A stretch of DNA of 64,000 nt from Cupriavidus respiraculi (GTDB lineage Bacteria; Pseudomonadota; Gammaproteobacteria; Burkholderiales; Burkholderiaceae): positions 558,001-622,000 of the forward strand of contig NZ_CAJZAH010000003.1 in assembly GCF_914271545.1 (NCBI RefSeq), given 5' to 3'. Position numbers and translations under genes: made by a program. Positions 10,966-19,401 of the stretch are shown piece after piece (within the stretch, counting starts at the first letter, position 1; every line of letters begins with the position of its first letter). The notes under the pieces are model-generated. The model was given only the letters and a program-made list of their open reading frames with translations, was not told the origin of the DNA and ran no database searches.

Positions 10966-10977
10966 GGACCATGGTCC
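10966..10977. promoter_or_regulatory. GGACC-AT-GGTCC palindrome, site 2
   Basis: GGACCATGGTCC lies 83 bp upstream of the response-regulator gene, in the 151-bp gap after the kinase gene. It shares both 5-bp arms and the spacing of the sites at 7151 and 11438, differing only in the central AT. Confidence 0.6.
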
Positions 10978-11059
10978 ACTACCGGCGGCCGGTGCCAACT
11001 CATAGCCTTCGGTCATACCGGGCGCCGGCCCGGGTTGCCGTTACTGCCATCGTCCACCT

Positions 11060-11431
11060 ATGGGTTCTGCAACGACCTTTGTCGTCATCGTCGATGACGA
11101 CGATGCCGTCGCCCGCGCGATCGCAAGGCTCCTGCGCGCCGCGGGGGTCCGCGTGGACGCGTATGCCAACGGCCGCGCGCTGCTGGAGCGCCTCGGGGAA
11201 GATCCCGGTTACCGTCCCGATTGCGTGATCCTGGATGTGTGCATGCCCGGAATCGACGGCCTCGAGATGCAGCGTCGGCTGGCGCCGACCCGACTGCCCG
11301 TGCTGTTCGCCACGGCGTACGACGTGCCGGAGGCGCGCGAACGGGCGCTGGCCAACGGAGCGATCGGCTACATGCGCAAGCCCTTCAACGCCGCGCAACT
11401 GCTGGCACTGATTCCCGGCGTGCGCTGCTGA
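11060..11431 (+). CDS. Single-domain response regulator (receiver only)
   Basis: The 123-residue protein is one receiver domain of the FixJ/NarL-like type. The acidic pocket is VDDDD (residues 11-15), the phospho-acceptor is D59 in VILDVCMPG, the conserved Thr lies in LFATAYD, and the invariant Lys in YMRKPF. There is no helix-turn-helix output domain: the frame stops at PGVRC, 7 bp before a GGACC-WW-GGTCC palindrome. It must act through a protein partner or as a phosphate sink. No Shine-Dalgarno sequence precedes the ATG. Partnership with the kinase at 9967 is inferred from position. Confidence 0.85.
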   Translation: MGSATTFVVIVDDDDAVARAIARLLRAAGVRVDAYANGRALLERLGEDPGYRPDCVILDVCMPGIDGLEMQRRLAPTRLPVLFATAYDVPEARERALANGAIGYMRKPFNAAQLLALIPGVRC

Positions 11432-11437
11432 GGGGAG

Positions 11438-11449
11438 GGACCTTGGTCC
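11438..11449. promoter_or_regulatory. GGACC-TT-GGTCC palindrome, site 3
   Basis: GGACCTTGGTCC lies 103 bp upstream of the RND efflux operon. The flanked form GGGACCTTGGTCCAATTG (11437-11454) is the exact reverse complement of the 18 bp at site 1, beyond what the palindrome itself requires. Confidence 0.65.
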
Positions 11450-11551
11450 AATTGCCGCCGCTTGCAAGGAGGCCCAAGCTAGCTTCGTAAGCATCCGCGG
11501 CATGGCGGGCCCACGGGGGCGCCGGCGTATGCGCGCGTGGGAGATACCGAG

Positions 11552-12742
11552 ATGCGCAGCAGGAACAGCCGGCGATGGATGGCAATGCTCGCGGCCGTTG
11601 CGTTGGCCGCCGGATGTCAGAAGGAGGAGCGCAAGGCCGCGGCGCCGCCGGTGACGGACGTCGGCGTAATGACGGTGGCGCTGCGCGATGTGCCGCTGAA
11701 CTTCGAGTTCGTGGGCGAGACCCAGAGTTCGCAGCAGGTAGAGATCCGCGCGCGGGTCAGCGGCTTCCTGGAGGAGCGGGTCTACACCGAGGGCTCGCTG
11801 GTCAAGGCCGGCGACGTGCTGTTCCGCATGGACCGCAAGCCGTTCGCCGCGGCGCTGAGCGCCGCGCAGGCGGAACTGGCGATGCAGCAGGCCCGCCTGA
11901 CCACGGCGAACGCGAACCTTGCGCGGGTGCGGCCGCTGGCCGCCAGGAACGCGTTGAGCCAGAAGGATCTGGACGAGTCCATCGGCCAGCAGCAGGCCGC
12001 CGCGGCGGCTGTCGAGGCGGCCAAGGCCAACGTCGTCAGCGCCAGGTTGAACCTGGGCTATACCACCATCGTGTCACCGGTGAACGGCCTGTCGAGCTTC
12101 GCCAAGAAGCAGGTCGGCAGCTATATCGACAGCACCGACAGCCTGCTGACCTACGTGGCCAAGCTCGACCCCATGTGGGTCAACTTCAGCCTTTCGGAGA
12201 ACGAGGTGCTGCAGACGCGCGCGCAGCAGCAGTCGGGCGCGCTGCGCCTGCCCGAGCGCGGTGCGCTGGAAGTGGAAGTCGTGCTCGCCGACGGCAGCGT
12301 CTATCCCAGCCGGGGCCGCATCGCGTTCGCCGATGCGGCGTTCAGCGCGGAGACCGGGACCTATCTGGTTCGCGCCGAGGTGCAGAACCGCGAGGGGGTG
12401 CTGCGGCCGGGACAGTTCGTGCGGGTGAGGGTCATCGGGGCACAGCGCACGCGCGCCATCACCGTGCCGCAGGAAGCGGTGATGCAGGGGCAGCGGGGGG
12501 AATCGGTCTGGATCGTCGACAAGGAAGGCAAGGCGCAGCAGCGCGTCGTGGAGGTGGCCGAATGGACCGAGGGCAACTGGGTGGTCCGCTCGGGCCTGCG
12601 TGAGGGCGATGTGGTCATCGTGGACGGGGCGATGCGGCTGGCGCCCGGGGCGCCGGTGCGGCCGGTGCATGCCGGCGCCGAGGGCGCGCCCAAGCCGCAG
12701 AGCGCGGCGGCACCCACGCCGGGTACGAAGGCGGCGCCATGA
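11552..12742 (+). CDS. RND efflux periplasmic adaptor subunit (membrane fusion protein)
   Basis: The 396-residue lipoprotein links the inner-membrane RND pump to the outer-membrane channel. The signal ends in the lipobox LAAGC, with lipidated Cys at about residue 20. The family core follows: VEIRARVSGFLEERVYTEGSLVKAGD (lipoyl half, quoted in part as VRARVSG-type motif), a coiled-coil hairpin rich in Ala/Gln, LNLGYTTIVSPVNG and a beta-barrel domain. It is most like MexE/AcrA-type adaptors. ATG 11552 is preceded by GGAG at 9 nt. The stop overlaps the permease start by 4 bp (ATGA), indicating translational coupling. Substrate is unknown. Confidence 0.93.
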   Translation: MRSRNSRRWMAMLAAVALAAGCQKEERKAAAPPVTDVGVMTVALRDVPLNFEFVGETQSSQQVEIRARVSGFLEERVYTEGSLVKAGDVLFRMDRKPFAAALSAAQAELAMQQARLTTANANLARVRPLAARNALSQKDLDESIGQQQAAAAAVEAAKANVVSARLNLGYTTIVSPVNGLSSFAKKQVGSYIDSTDSLLTYVAKLDPMWVNFSLSENEVLQTRAQQQSGALRLPERGALEVEVVLADGSVYPSRGRIAFADAAFSAETGTYLVRAEVQNREGVLRPGQFVRVRVIGAQRTRAITVPQEAVMQGQRGESVWIVDKEGKAQQRVVEVAEWTEGNWVVRSGLREGDVVIVDGAMRLAPGAPVRPVHAGAEGAPKPQSAAAPTPGTKAAP

Positions 12743-15700
12743 AACTGTCGCACTTCTTCATCGACCGGCCGATCTTTGCATCGGTCCTGTCCATCATCAT
12801 CGTGGTGGGCGGGCTGGTGGCGATGTTCAACCTGCCGGTGGCGCAGTTTCCCGACATCACGCCGCCGAGCATCACGGTCTCCACCACCTACCCCGGCGCG
12901 AACTCCGAGGTGGTGGCGCAGAACGTGGCCGCGCCCATCGAGCAGCAGGTCAATGGCGCGGACAACATGCTCTACATGTCCTCGACCAGTTCTTCCACGG
13001 GGAACATGACGCTGACGGTGTACTTCGAGATCGGCACCGATCCGTCGCTGGCGCAGGTCGACGTGCAGAACCGCGTCAACCTCGCGCTGCCCACGCTGCC
13101 CGATGCGGTCACCCGCCAGGGCGTGTCGGTGCAGAAGCGGTCGTCGGCCTTCATGATGGTGATCGCGGTCTATTCGCCCGACAACAGCTTCGACAAGACC
13201 TTCGTCGACAACTACACCAACATCTACATTCTCGATGCGCTCAAGCGCATCCCCGGCGCGAACCAGGCATCGATCTTCGGCACGCCCGACTATGCGATGC
13301 GCATCTGGCTGTTGCCGGACCGCATGGCGCGGCTGGGCATCACCGTGGAAGACGTGAAGAACGCCGTGTCCTCGCAGAACGAGCAGTTCTCCGCGGGGCG
13401 CATCGGCCAGTCGCCCACCGACGGCCCGGTCAAGCAGACGTTTCCGGTTGCCACCAAGGGGCGCATGACCGAGCCGGCGGAGTTCGAGAACATCATCCTG
13501 CGAGCCGCCTCGGGCGACGCGGCCATCGTGCGCCTGAAGGATATCGGCCGCGCGGAACTGGGCTCCAAGGACTATTCGCTGCGCAGCCGTTTCAACGGCA
13601 AGACCGCCACGCTGCTGGCCGTGTACCAGCAGCCGGGCGCCAACGCGCTGGACGTGGCGCAGCAGGTGCGCACCACGCTGGAGACGATGAAGAAGACGTT
13701 TCCGCCGGGCCTGGAGTACGAGATCGCGCTGGACACCACCGACTTCGTCCGCGAATCGATCAACGAGGTCGTGCACACGCTGCGCGACGCGGTGATCCTC
13801 GTCATCCTGGTGGTCTATCTGTTCCTGCAGAGTTTCCGCGCCACGCTCGTGCCGATACTGGCCGTGCCGGTGTCCATCATCGGCACGTTCATGGCGATGT
13901 CGGCGTTCGGCTTCTCGGTCAACATGCTGACGCTGTTCGGCATGGTGCTGGCCATCGGCATCGTGGTGGACGACGCCATCGTGGTGATCGAGAACGTCGA
14001 GCGCAACATGGTCGAGTTCAAGATGCCGCCGAAGGAAGCCGCCAAGCACGCGATGGACGAAGTGGGCGGGCCGGTGATCGCCATCGTGCTGGTGCTGCTC
14101 GCGGTGTTCATTCCGGTGGCGTTCCTGTCCGGCATCACGGGCCAGTTGTACAAGCAGTTCGCCATCACGCTGGCGGTGTCGGTGTTCCTCTCCGGCGTGG
14201 TCGCGCTGACGCTGTCGCCCGCGTTGGCCGCCGTGCTGCTCAAGCCGGGGAGCCACGAGAAGAACCGCTTCTTCCGCTGGTTCAACGAGAAGTTCGACCG
14301 GATGGTGGAAGGGTACGGGCGGTCGGTGCAACTGGTCATCCGGCGGGTGGCGATTTCGGCGGCGCTGGTGCTCGCGCTGATCGTGGCCGCCGTGCTGCTG
14401 TTCATGCGCATCCCCTCGTCGTTCCTGCCGGTGGAAGACCAGGGCTATCTGCTGGGCGCCGTCATCATGCCGGATGCGGCAAGCCTGGACCGCACCGGCG
14501 AAGTATCCAGGCGCGCCGAGCAGTGGTTCAAGGCGCAGCCCGCGGTGCGCTCGGTGGCCACGCCAGACGGCTACAGCCTGATCGACTCGCAGAACAAGTC
14601 CAATGCCGGCACGTTGTTCGTCGCGCTGAAGGGCTTCCACGAGCGCGGCGACGGCGAGAGCGCCGAGGACCTGATCGTCAAGGCCACGCGCGAATTCTCG
14701 ACGTGGCGCGATGGGCTGGTGATCCCGGTCAACCCGCCGGCGATTCCCGGGCTGGGCACCACCGGAGGGTTCGAGTTCTGGCTGCAGAGCACCGGCGACG
14801 GCACCTACCAGCAGCTGGAGGAGCGTGTGCGCGCGTTCATTGCCAAGGCGCGCGCGCGGCCCGAACTGCGCAGCGTCAGCACCACCATCAATACGCGCTC
14901 GCGCCAGCTGCTGGTCGACCTGGACCGCGAACGCGCGGAAACGCAGGGCGTGCCGGTGGACCAGGTCTACTCGGCGCTGCAGACGATGTTCGGCTCGCTG
15001 TACGTCAGCCAGTTCCCCAAGAACAGCCGCCTGTTCCAGGTCATCCTGCAGGCCGAGCCGCAGTACCGTTCCCGGCCCGAGGACCTGGACAAGGTCTATG
15101 TGCGCAACGCCAGCGGCGACATGGTGCCGATCAAGGCGGTGACCACCTCGCGCTACGTGGCGGGGGCGGATCTGGTGACGCGCTTCAACAACTTCCCGGC
15201 GGCCAAGATCACCGGCGACGCGGCGACGGGCTACAGCTCCGGGCAGGCGCTGGCCGCGATGGAGGAGGTCGCCGCCGAGGTGCTCGGCGAGGGCTACAGC
15301 TTTGCCTGGAGCGGGCAGGCTTACGAGGAGAAGAAGGCCGGCTCGACGGCGGCGATGGTGTTCGGCTTCGCGCTGCTGATGGTGTTCCTGATCCTGGCCG
15401 CGCAGTACGAGAAGTGGACTCTGCCGATCGGTGTGCTGCTGGCGGTGCCGTTCGCGCTGTTCGGCGCGCTGGTGGCCATCCTGGTGCGCGGCATGGAGAA
15501 CGACGTGTATTTCCAGATCGGCCTCACCGTGCTGATCGCGCTGGCCGCGAAGAACGCGATCCTGATCTTCGAGTTCGCGGTGGAGATGCGCATCAAGGAA
15601 GGGCTGAGCGCCTATGACGCGGCGGTCAAGGCGTCCAAGCTGCGCCTGCGGCCGATCATCATGACGTCGCTGGCTTTTATCCTCGGCTGCATTCCGCTGG

Positions 15701-15915
15701 CCATCGCCAGTGGCGCGTCGGCGGCGAGCCGGCAATCGCTGGGCACCGGCGTGATCGGCGGCATGCTGGGCGCCACGGTGATCGCGGTGTTCTTTATCCC
15801 GATGTTCTTCTGGCTGCTGGAGCGGCGCACCGCCGGCAAGGTGCCGGCCAAGCCGGCGAAGGGGCCCGGCGAAGCGGTGCCGGATGCCGCGAACCCGCAT
15901 GGAGCGGCGGAATGA
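12739..15915 (+). CDS. RND efflux permease, HAE1 family (AcrB/MexF-like)
   Basis: The 1058-residue inner-membrane pump has the usual RND architecture. TM1 is at the N-terminus (FFIDRPIFASVLSIIIVVGG), followed by a large periplasmic domain, a TM2-TM6 bundle near residues 340-560 containing the proton-relay aspartates in GIVVDDAIVVIENVERNM, a second periplasmic domain, and the C-terminal TM bundle. Length and the hydrophobic-amphiphilic efflux (HAE1) signatures (FPDITPPSITV, SFLPVEDQGYLL) fit multidrug exporters rather than metal exporters. It overlaps both neighbours by 4 bp. Substrates cannot be predicted from sequence. Confidence 0.95.
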   Translation: MKLSHFFIDRPIFASVLSIIIVVGGLVAMFNLPVAQFPDITPPSITVSTTYPGANSEVVAQNVAAPIEQQVNGADNMLYMSSTSSSTGNMTLTVYFEIGTDPSLAQVDVQNRVNLALPTLPDAVTRQGVSVQKRSSAFMMVIAVYSPDNSFDKTFVDNYTNIYILDALKRIPGANQASIFGTPDYAMRIWLLPDRMARLGITVEDVKNAVSSQNEQFSAGRIGQSPTDGPVKQTFPVATKGRMTEPAEFENIILRAASGDAAIVRLKDIGRAELGSKDYSLRSRFNGKTATLLAVYQQPGANALDVAQQVRTTLETMKKTFPPGLEYEIALDTTDFVRESINEVVHTLRDAVILVILVVYLFLQSFRATLVPILAVPVSIIGTFMAMSAFGFSVNMLTLFGMVLAIGIVVDDAIVVIENVERNMVEFKMPPKEAAKHAMDEVGGPVIAIVLVLLAVFIPVAFLSGITGQLYKQFAITLAVSVFLSGVVALTLSPALAAVLLKPGSHEKNRFFRWFNEKFDRMVEGYGRSVQLVIRRVAISAALVLALIVAAVLLFMRIPSSFLPVEDQGYLLGAVIMPDAASLDRTGEVSRRAEQWFKAQPAVRSVATPDGYSLIDSQNKSNAGTLFVALKGFHERGDGESAEDLIVKATREFSTWRDGLVIPVNPPAIPGLGTTGGFEFWLQSTGDGTYQQLEERVRAFIAKARARPELRSVSTTINTRSRQLLVDLDRERAETQGVPVDQVYSALQTMFGSLYVSQFPKNSRLFQVILQAEPQYRSRPEDLDKVYVRNASGDMVPIKAVTTSRYVAGADLVTRFNNFPAAKITGDAATGYSSGQALAAMEEVAAEVLGEGYSFAWSGQAYEEKKAGSTAAMVFGFALLMVFLILAAQYEKWTLPIGVLLAVPFALFGALVAILVRGMENDVYFQIGLTVLIALAAKNAILIFEFAVEMRIKEGLSAYDAAVKASKLRLRPIIMTSLAFILGCIPLAIASGASAASRQSLGTGVIGGMLGATVIAVFFIPMFFWLLERRTAGKVPAKPAKGPGEAVPDAANPHGAAE

Positions 15916-17360
15916 ACCGCGTGCGCCAGCGGCACGGGACCGCCACGCTGGTGCCGGCGCTGCTCGCCGCGGCGCTCGCCGGCTGCGCCGTAGGCCCGGA
16001 CTACGAGCGGCCTGCGGTGGACGTGCCGGCAGCCTATCGCTTCGCGCAGCCCGGCGAGGTGGCGCCCATGGCCATCGAACCGCGCTGGTGGGGGCAGTTC
16101 CACGACCCGGTGCTCGATGCGCTGATCGTGCAGGCACTGGAGCGCAACCGCGACATCCTGATCGCCGTGGCGCGCGTGGAGGAGTACTACGGCCGCGTGA
16201 TGTCCACCCGGGGCCTGCTGTTCCCGCAGGTCGGGGTGGAGGCGCTGGCCGGCCGCCAGCGCATCGGCGAGGGCGGCGCCGCGGTGCTGCCGGGCAACAA
16301 CCCGTTCAACCAGGTGCAGGCCGACGTCTTCGCCTCCTGGGAGATCGATCTGTTCGGCCGGCTGCGCCGCCTGACCGAATCGGCGCGGGCGCAGTGGGCC
16401 GCCTCGGACGAGGCGCGCCGGGCGGTGGAGATCAGCGTGGTGGCGGCGGTGGCGTCGGCGTATATCACGCTGCGCGACCTGGACAACCGGCGCCTGGTGG
16501 CCATCGATACGCTGAGCACGCGCGAGGGTGCGCTAAAGCTGTTCCGCGACCGCTTCGAGGGCGGGGTGGTGGGGGAAGTGGAGGTGGCCCAGGCGCAGTC
16601 CGAGTACTCGTCGGCGCAAGGCACCGTCGCGCTCTACGAGCTGCTGGTGGCGCAGCAGGAGAACCTGCTGTCGGTCCTGGTCGGCGACAACCCGCGGGAT
16701 ATGCCGCGGGGGCTGGCGATCGGCGAGCTGGCCTCTCCGGTCATTCCCGCCGGTCTGCCGTCCGAGCTGCTGGCGCAGCGGCCGGATCTGCTCCAGGCGG
16801 AGCAGCAACTGATCGCCGCCAACGCCGAGATCGGCGCGGCCCGCGCGCAGTATTTCCCCACCATCACACTCACCGGCCTCTTCGGCGCGGCCAGCACGGC
16901 GCTGTCCGGCCTGTGGGGCGGCGCGGCGAAGACGTGGTCGTATGGCGCCTCGGTGGCCATGCCCATCTTTACCGCCGGGCGCATCGCGGGCGATGTGAGG
17001 CAGGCCGAGGCGCGGCAGCGGCAGGCGCTGCAGGCGTACCAGCAGGCCATCCAGACCGCGTTCCGCGAGGTGGCCGATGCGCTGGTGGGCGTGCAGCGCA
17101 CGCGCGACCAGCTCGCGGCCAAGAACGCGCAGGTGGACGCGCTGGTGCGCTACGTCGCACTGGCGCAGGACCGGTATGAGGGCGGCTACACCAGCTACCT
17201 GGAAGTGCTCGATGCCGAGCGCTCGCTGTTCGCGGCGCAGCTCGACCAATCCAACCTGCGCGGCACCGAGTTCGGGCAGATCGTGCAGCTTTACAAGGCG
17301 CTCGGGGCGGGATGGCCGATGCGGCAGGACCCCACGATGTTGACGACGACGGAGAGATGA
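15912..17360 (+). CDS. RND efflux outer-membrane channel lipoprotein (NodT/OprM family)
   Basis: The 482-residue protein is the outer-membrane channel of the tripartite pump. It has a lipoprotein signal with lipobox ALAGC (Cys at about residue 25) followed by the family motif AVGPDYERPAV. Two OEP repeats follow, each with long Ala/Gln-rich helices, and the second ends in YVALAQDRYEGGYTSYLEVLDAERSL (quoted in part). The start codon overlaps the permease stop (ATGA). Being the third gene of the operon, it makes the pump self-contained. Confidence 0.93.
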   Translation: MNRVRQRHGTATLVPALLAAALAGCAVGPDYERPAVDVPAAYRFAQPGEVAPMAIEPRWWGQFHDPVLDALIVQALERNRDILIAVARVEEYYGRVMSTRGLLFPQVGVEALAGRQRIGEGGAAVLPGNNPFNQVQADVFASWEIDLFGRLRRLTESARAQWAASDEARRAVEISVVAAVASAYITLRDLDNRRLVAIDTLSTREGALKLFRDRFEGGVVGEVEVAQAQSEYSSAQGTVALYELLVAQQENLLSVLVGDNPRDMPRGLAIGELASPVIPAGLPSELLAQRPDLLQAEQQLIAANAEIGAARAQYFPTITLTGLFGAASTALSGLWGGAAKTWSYGASVAMPIFTAGRIAGDVRQAEARQRQALQAYQQAIQTAFREVADALVGVQRTRDQLAAKNAQVDALVRYVALAQDRYEGGYTSYLEVLDAERSLFAAQLDQSNLRGTEFGQIVQLYKALGAGWPMRQDPTMLTTTER

Positions 17361-17361
17361 C

Positions 17362-18012
17362 ATGGACCCAGATACCCGCATGGCAGACACCGCGACCGCA
17401 GGCGGCGGCGTGAGGGCGGCGATGGCGGCGACGGCAGCGATGGCAGTGATGGCAGTGATGGCCGTTGCGCTGGCCGGCGCCGCGCAGGCGCAGCCGGATA
17501 CCCGGATGGACGTGCAACGCACGCCTGGCAAGACGACGATGACCGGCACGGCCACGGTGAAGGCAACCATCGCCAGGATCGACGCGCCGACGCGCACCGT
17601 GACGCTGAAGACCCACACCGGTCGGGTCGTGGACCTGAAGGTCGGCGAGGAGGCCCGCAACTTCGACCAGCTGCGGGTCGGCGACATGGTCACCGTGGAA
17701 TACCGGGAGGCGCTCGCGATGAGCCTGGAAAAGGGCAGCGGGCCGCTGTCCGTCCAGACGCGGCCCATCGAGGAACGCTCCGCGCCCGGCGCGCGGCCGG
17801 GCGGCATGATCGGCCAGGAGGTGACCGTGGTGGCCGACGTGGTGGCGGTCAGCCCCAGCAAGCATGCCGTCACGCTGAAGGGGCCCGGCGGCAATGTCGT
17901 GGACCTGCTGGTGGACGATCCCTCGCAGCTGGCGAGCGTAAAGAAGGGCGATCGCGTCAAGGCCGTGTACACCGAGGCCATTGCGGTTGCGGTGCAGCCC
18001 GCGGCGAAGTAA
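17362..18012 (+). CDS. Exported protein with two tandem small beta-type repeats
   Basis: The 216-residue protein has a signal peptide (AMAVMAVMAVALAGAAQA, ending near residue 47). The mature part holds two related segments: ATVKATIARIDAPTRTVTLK ... VGDMVTVEYREALAM at about 57-120 and VTVVADVVAVSPSKHAVTLK ... KGDRVKAVYTEAIAV at about 153-211. Each is of the DUF5666/OB-fold-like kind, which suggests internal duplication. The gene starts 2 bp after the efflux channel stop, with GGAGAG upstream, so it is probably the fourth gene of the operon. Function unknown; periplasmic location inferred. Confidence 0.75.
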   Translation: MDPDTRMADTATAGGGVRAAMAATAAMAVMAVMAVALAGAAQAQPDTRMDVQRTPGKTTMTGTATVKATIARIDAPTRTVTLKTHTGRVVDLKVGEEARNFDQLRVGDMVTVEYREALAMSLEKGSGPLSVQTRPIEERSAPGARPGGMIGQEVTVVADVVAVSPSKHAVTLKGPGGNVVDLLVDDPSQLASVKKGDRVKAVYTEAIAVAVQPAAK

Positions 18013-18029
18013 TCAGCGAGGAGTCCGCC

Positions 18030-18413
18030 ATGCGCAGTCCGCTTGCAAGGCAATGGGTTGGCCTGACGCTCGCTGCCTGGGCGATGCCGGCCCTGGCCTT
18101 TTTCGACCACTACCTGAGCAACACCATCGTGGGCCAGCTCAGCCGCGCGCAGACCGAGACGCTGGTCGCCATCTGGCACCAGGCGCTGTCGGAGAAGGGC
18201 GATGGCGAGAGCACGGAGTTCCAACTGGCGGCCGACCGGGACGCCAGGGCCACCGAGGGAACCATGACGCCCGTGAAGACCACCGTCGACGGCGACCAGC
18301 GCTGCCGCCAGGTCCGCTCGGAGTTCCGGCAGGCGGGCCGGCAGGAGAAATGGTCCGGCTGGTACTGCCGGCAGGGCGACGGGCCCTGGCGGGTGCGCCA
18401 GCAGAAGGGGTAG
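18030..18413 (+). CDS. Small exported surface-antigen-like protein
   Basis: The 127-residue product has a signal peptide (LARQWVGLTLAAWAMPALA) and a mature part with the pattern CRQVRSEFRQAGRQEKW ... YCRQGDGPWRV. Two cysteines about 24 residues apart and a terminal GPWRV resemble the C-terminal domain of Rickettsia-type 17-kDa/RT0821 surface proteins, but the glycine-zipper half is missing. It lies 17 bp after the preceding gene and GAGGAG precedes the ATG, so it probably ends the efflux operon. The assignment is by motif similarity only. Confidence 0.6.
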   Translation: MRSPLARQWVGLTLAAWAMPALAFFDHYLSNTIVGQLSRAQTETLVAIWHQALSEKGDGESTEFQLAADRDARATEGTMTPVKTTVDGDQRCRQVRSEFRQAGRQEKWSGWYCRQGDGPWRVRQQKG

Positions 18414-18716
18414 CTGGCGGGTCTCGCCCGCGCCCCTTGCCTTTGCGTCGCGCCACCCGCAACAGGCGGTGGCAGCCTTGCGCATGACTTCCGTGTCGAC
18501 CGCTTTCGCCTGACCGCAGACCCGTGGCAACGGAAGGCGCAGGCGAGGCACTGCGCTCGCGCGGTGCCGGCGAAGTGCTTCTCGTCTACCATAAGGTCCC
18601 GCCGCGGGACGGTTTCCAGGGATCCGCGGCGCCAGGCATGGACCACGCATGACGCAAAACATCACACGACGCACTACAGGGGCAAGGGGAAAGGGAAAAG
18701 CCGTGACCAATGACCA
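18414..18716. other. Intergenic stretch before the aryl-polyene-like trio
   Basis: I see no supported gene here. Short open stretches on the plus strand lack start sites with ribosome binding sequences and have no family signal. It may hold the promoter of the COG4648 gene and could be the scar where a larger cluster was lost. Confidence 0.3.
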
Positions 18717-19334
18717 ATGCCTCGCCAGGATCTGAGGCGGATGTTGGACGGCCACGACTCGCGCGATGCGCGGCACGTTCGATGGAGCGGCGTGCTCGCT
18801 GCCGGCGCGACGATGCTCTATCCGCTGGCGATCTACGGGGGCCTGCAGGTGTGGTCGCCCCGCGTGATGGCGCTGGCGCTGGTGGTGCTGATCGTGCTGC
18901 GGCTGGGCGCGCTGTCCCGCGCCGGCTTGTTTCGCACGCCTGGCCTGGGGCTTGCCGCCGGCGCCATCGCACTGCTGGTCGCCCTGTCCAACGAGGCGCT
19001 CCCGCTCAAGCTCTATCCGGCCGCCGTCAATGTCGCGATGCTGGCCGTGTTCGGCTGGAGCCTGTGGCACCCTCCCACCGTCGTGGAGCGCCTGGCACGG
19101 ATGCGGGACCCCGATCTGCCGCCGCGCGGCGTCGCCTATACGCGCCGTGTCACGCAGGCCTGGTGCGTGTTTTTCGTTTTCAACGGCGGGGTCGCCGCGG
19201 CGACGGCGTTCCTCGCCAGCAATCGGATCTGGGCGCTGTACAACGGCGGCATCGCCTATGTGCTGATCGGCGCGATGTTCGCTGGCGAATGGCTGGTGCG
19301 CCGGCGCGTGATGGGCCGCAGCGCGGCACCCTGA
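18717..19334 (+). CDS. COG4648-type membrane protein of aryl-polyene clusters
   Basis: The 205-residue inner-membrane protein has about five hydrophobic segments, including VMALALVVLIVLRLGAL and IAYVLIGAMFAGEWLV. The segment PTVVERLARMRDPDLPPRGV followed by YTRRVTQAWCVFFVFNGG and WALYNGGIAY is diagnostic of the COG4648 family. That family is found mainly inside aryl-polyene (xanthomonadin/flexirubin-like) gene clusters. The start is uncertain (ATG 18717 or 18741). An FAD-dependent oxidoreductase and a FabG follow. No ketosynthase, carrier protein, dehydratase or exporter is nearby, so the cluster is partial. Confidence 0.78.
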   Translation: MPRQDLRRMLDGHDSRDARHVRWSGVLAAGATMLYPLAIYGGLQVWSPRVMALALVVLIVLRLGALSRAGLFRTPGLGLAAGAIALLVALSNEALPLKLYPAAVNVAMLAVFGWSLWHPPTVVERLARMRDPDLPPRGVAYTRRVTQAWCVFFVFNGGVAAATAFLASNRIWALYNGGIAYVLIGAMFAGEWLVRRRVMGRSAAP

Positions 19335-19401
19335 ACATCCGACTGGGGCGCCTCCCGAGCGGCGCGACCAACGAAGCGGCGAAGTCCCAAGGAATAACGA
19401 C

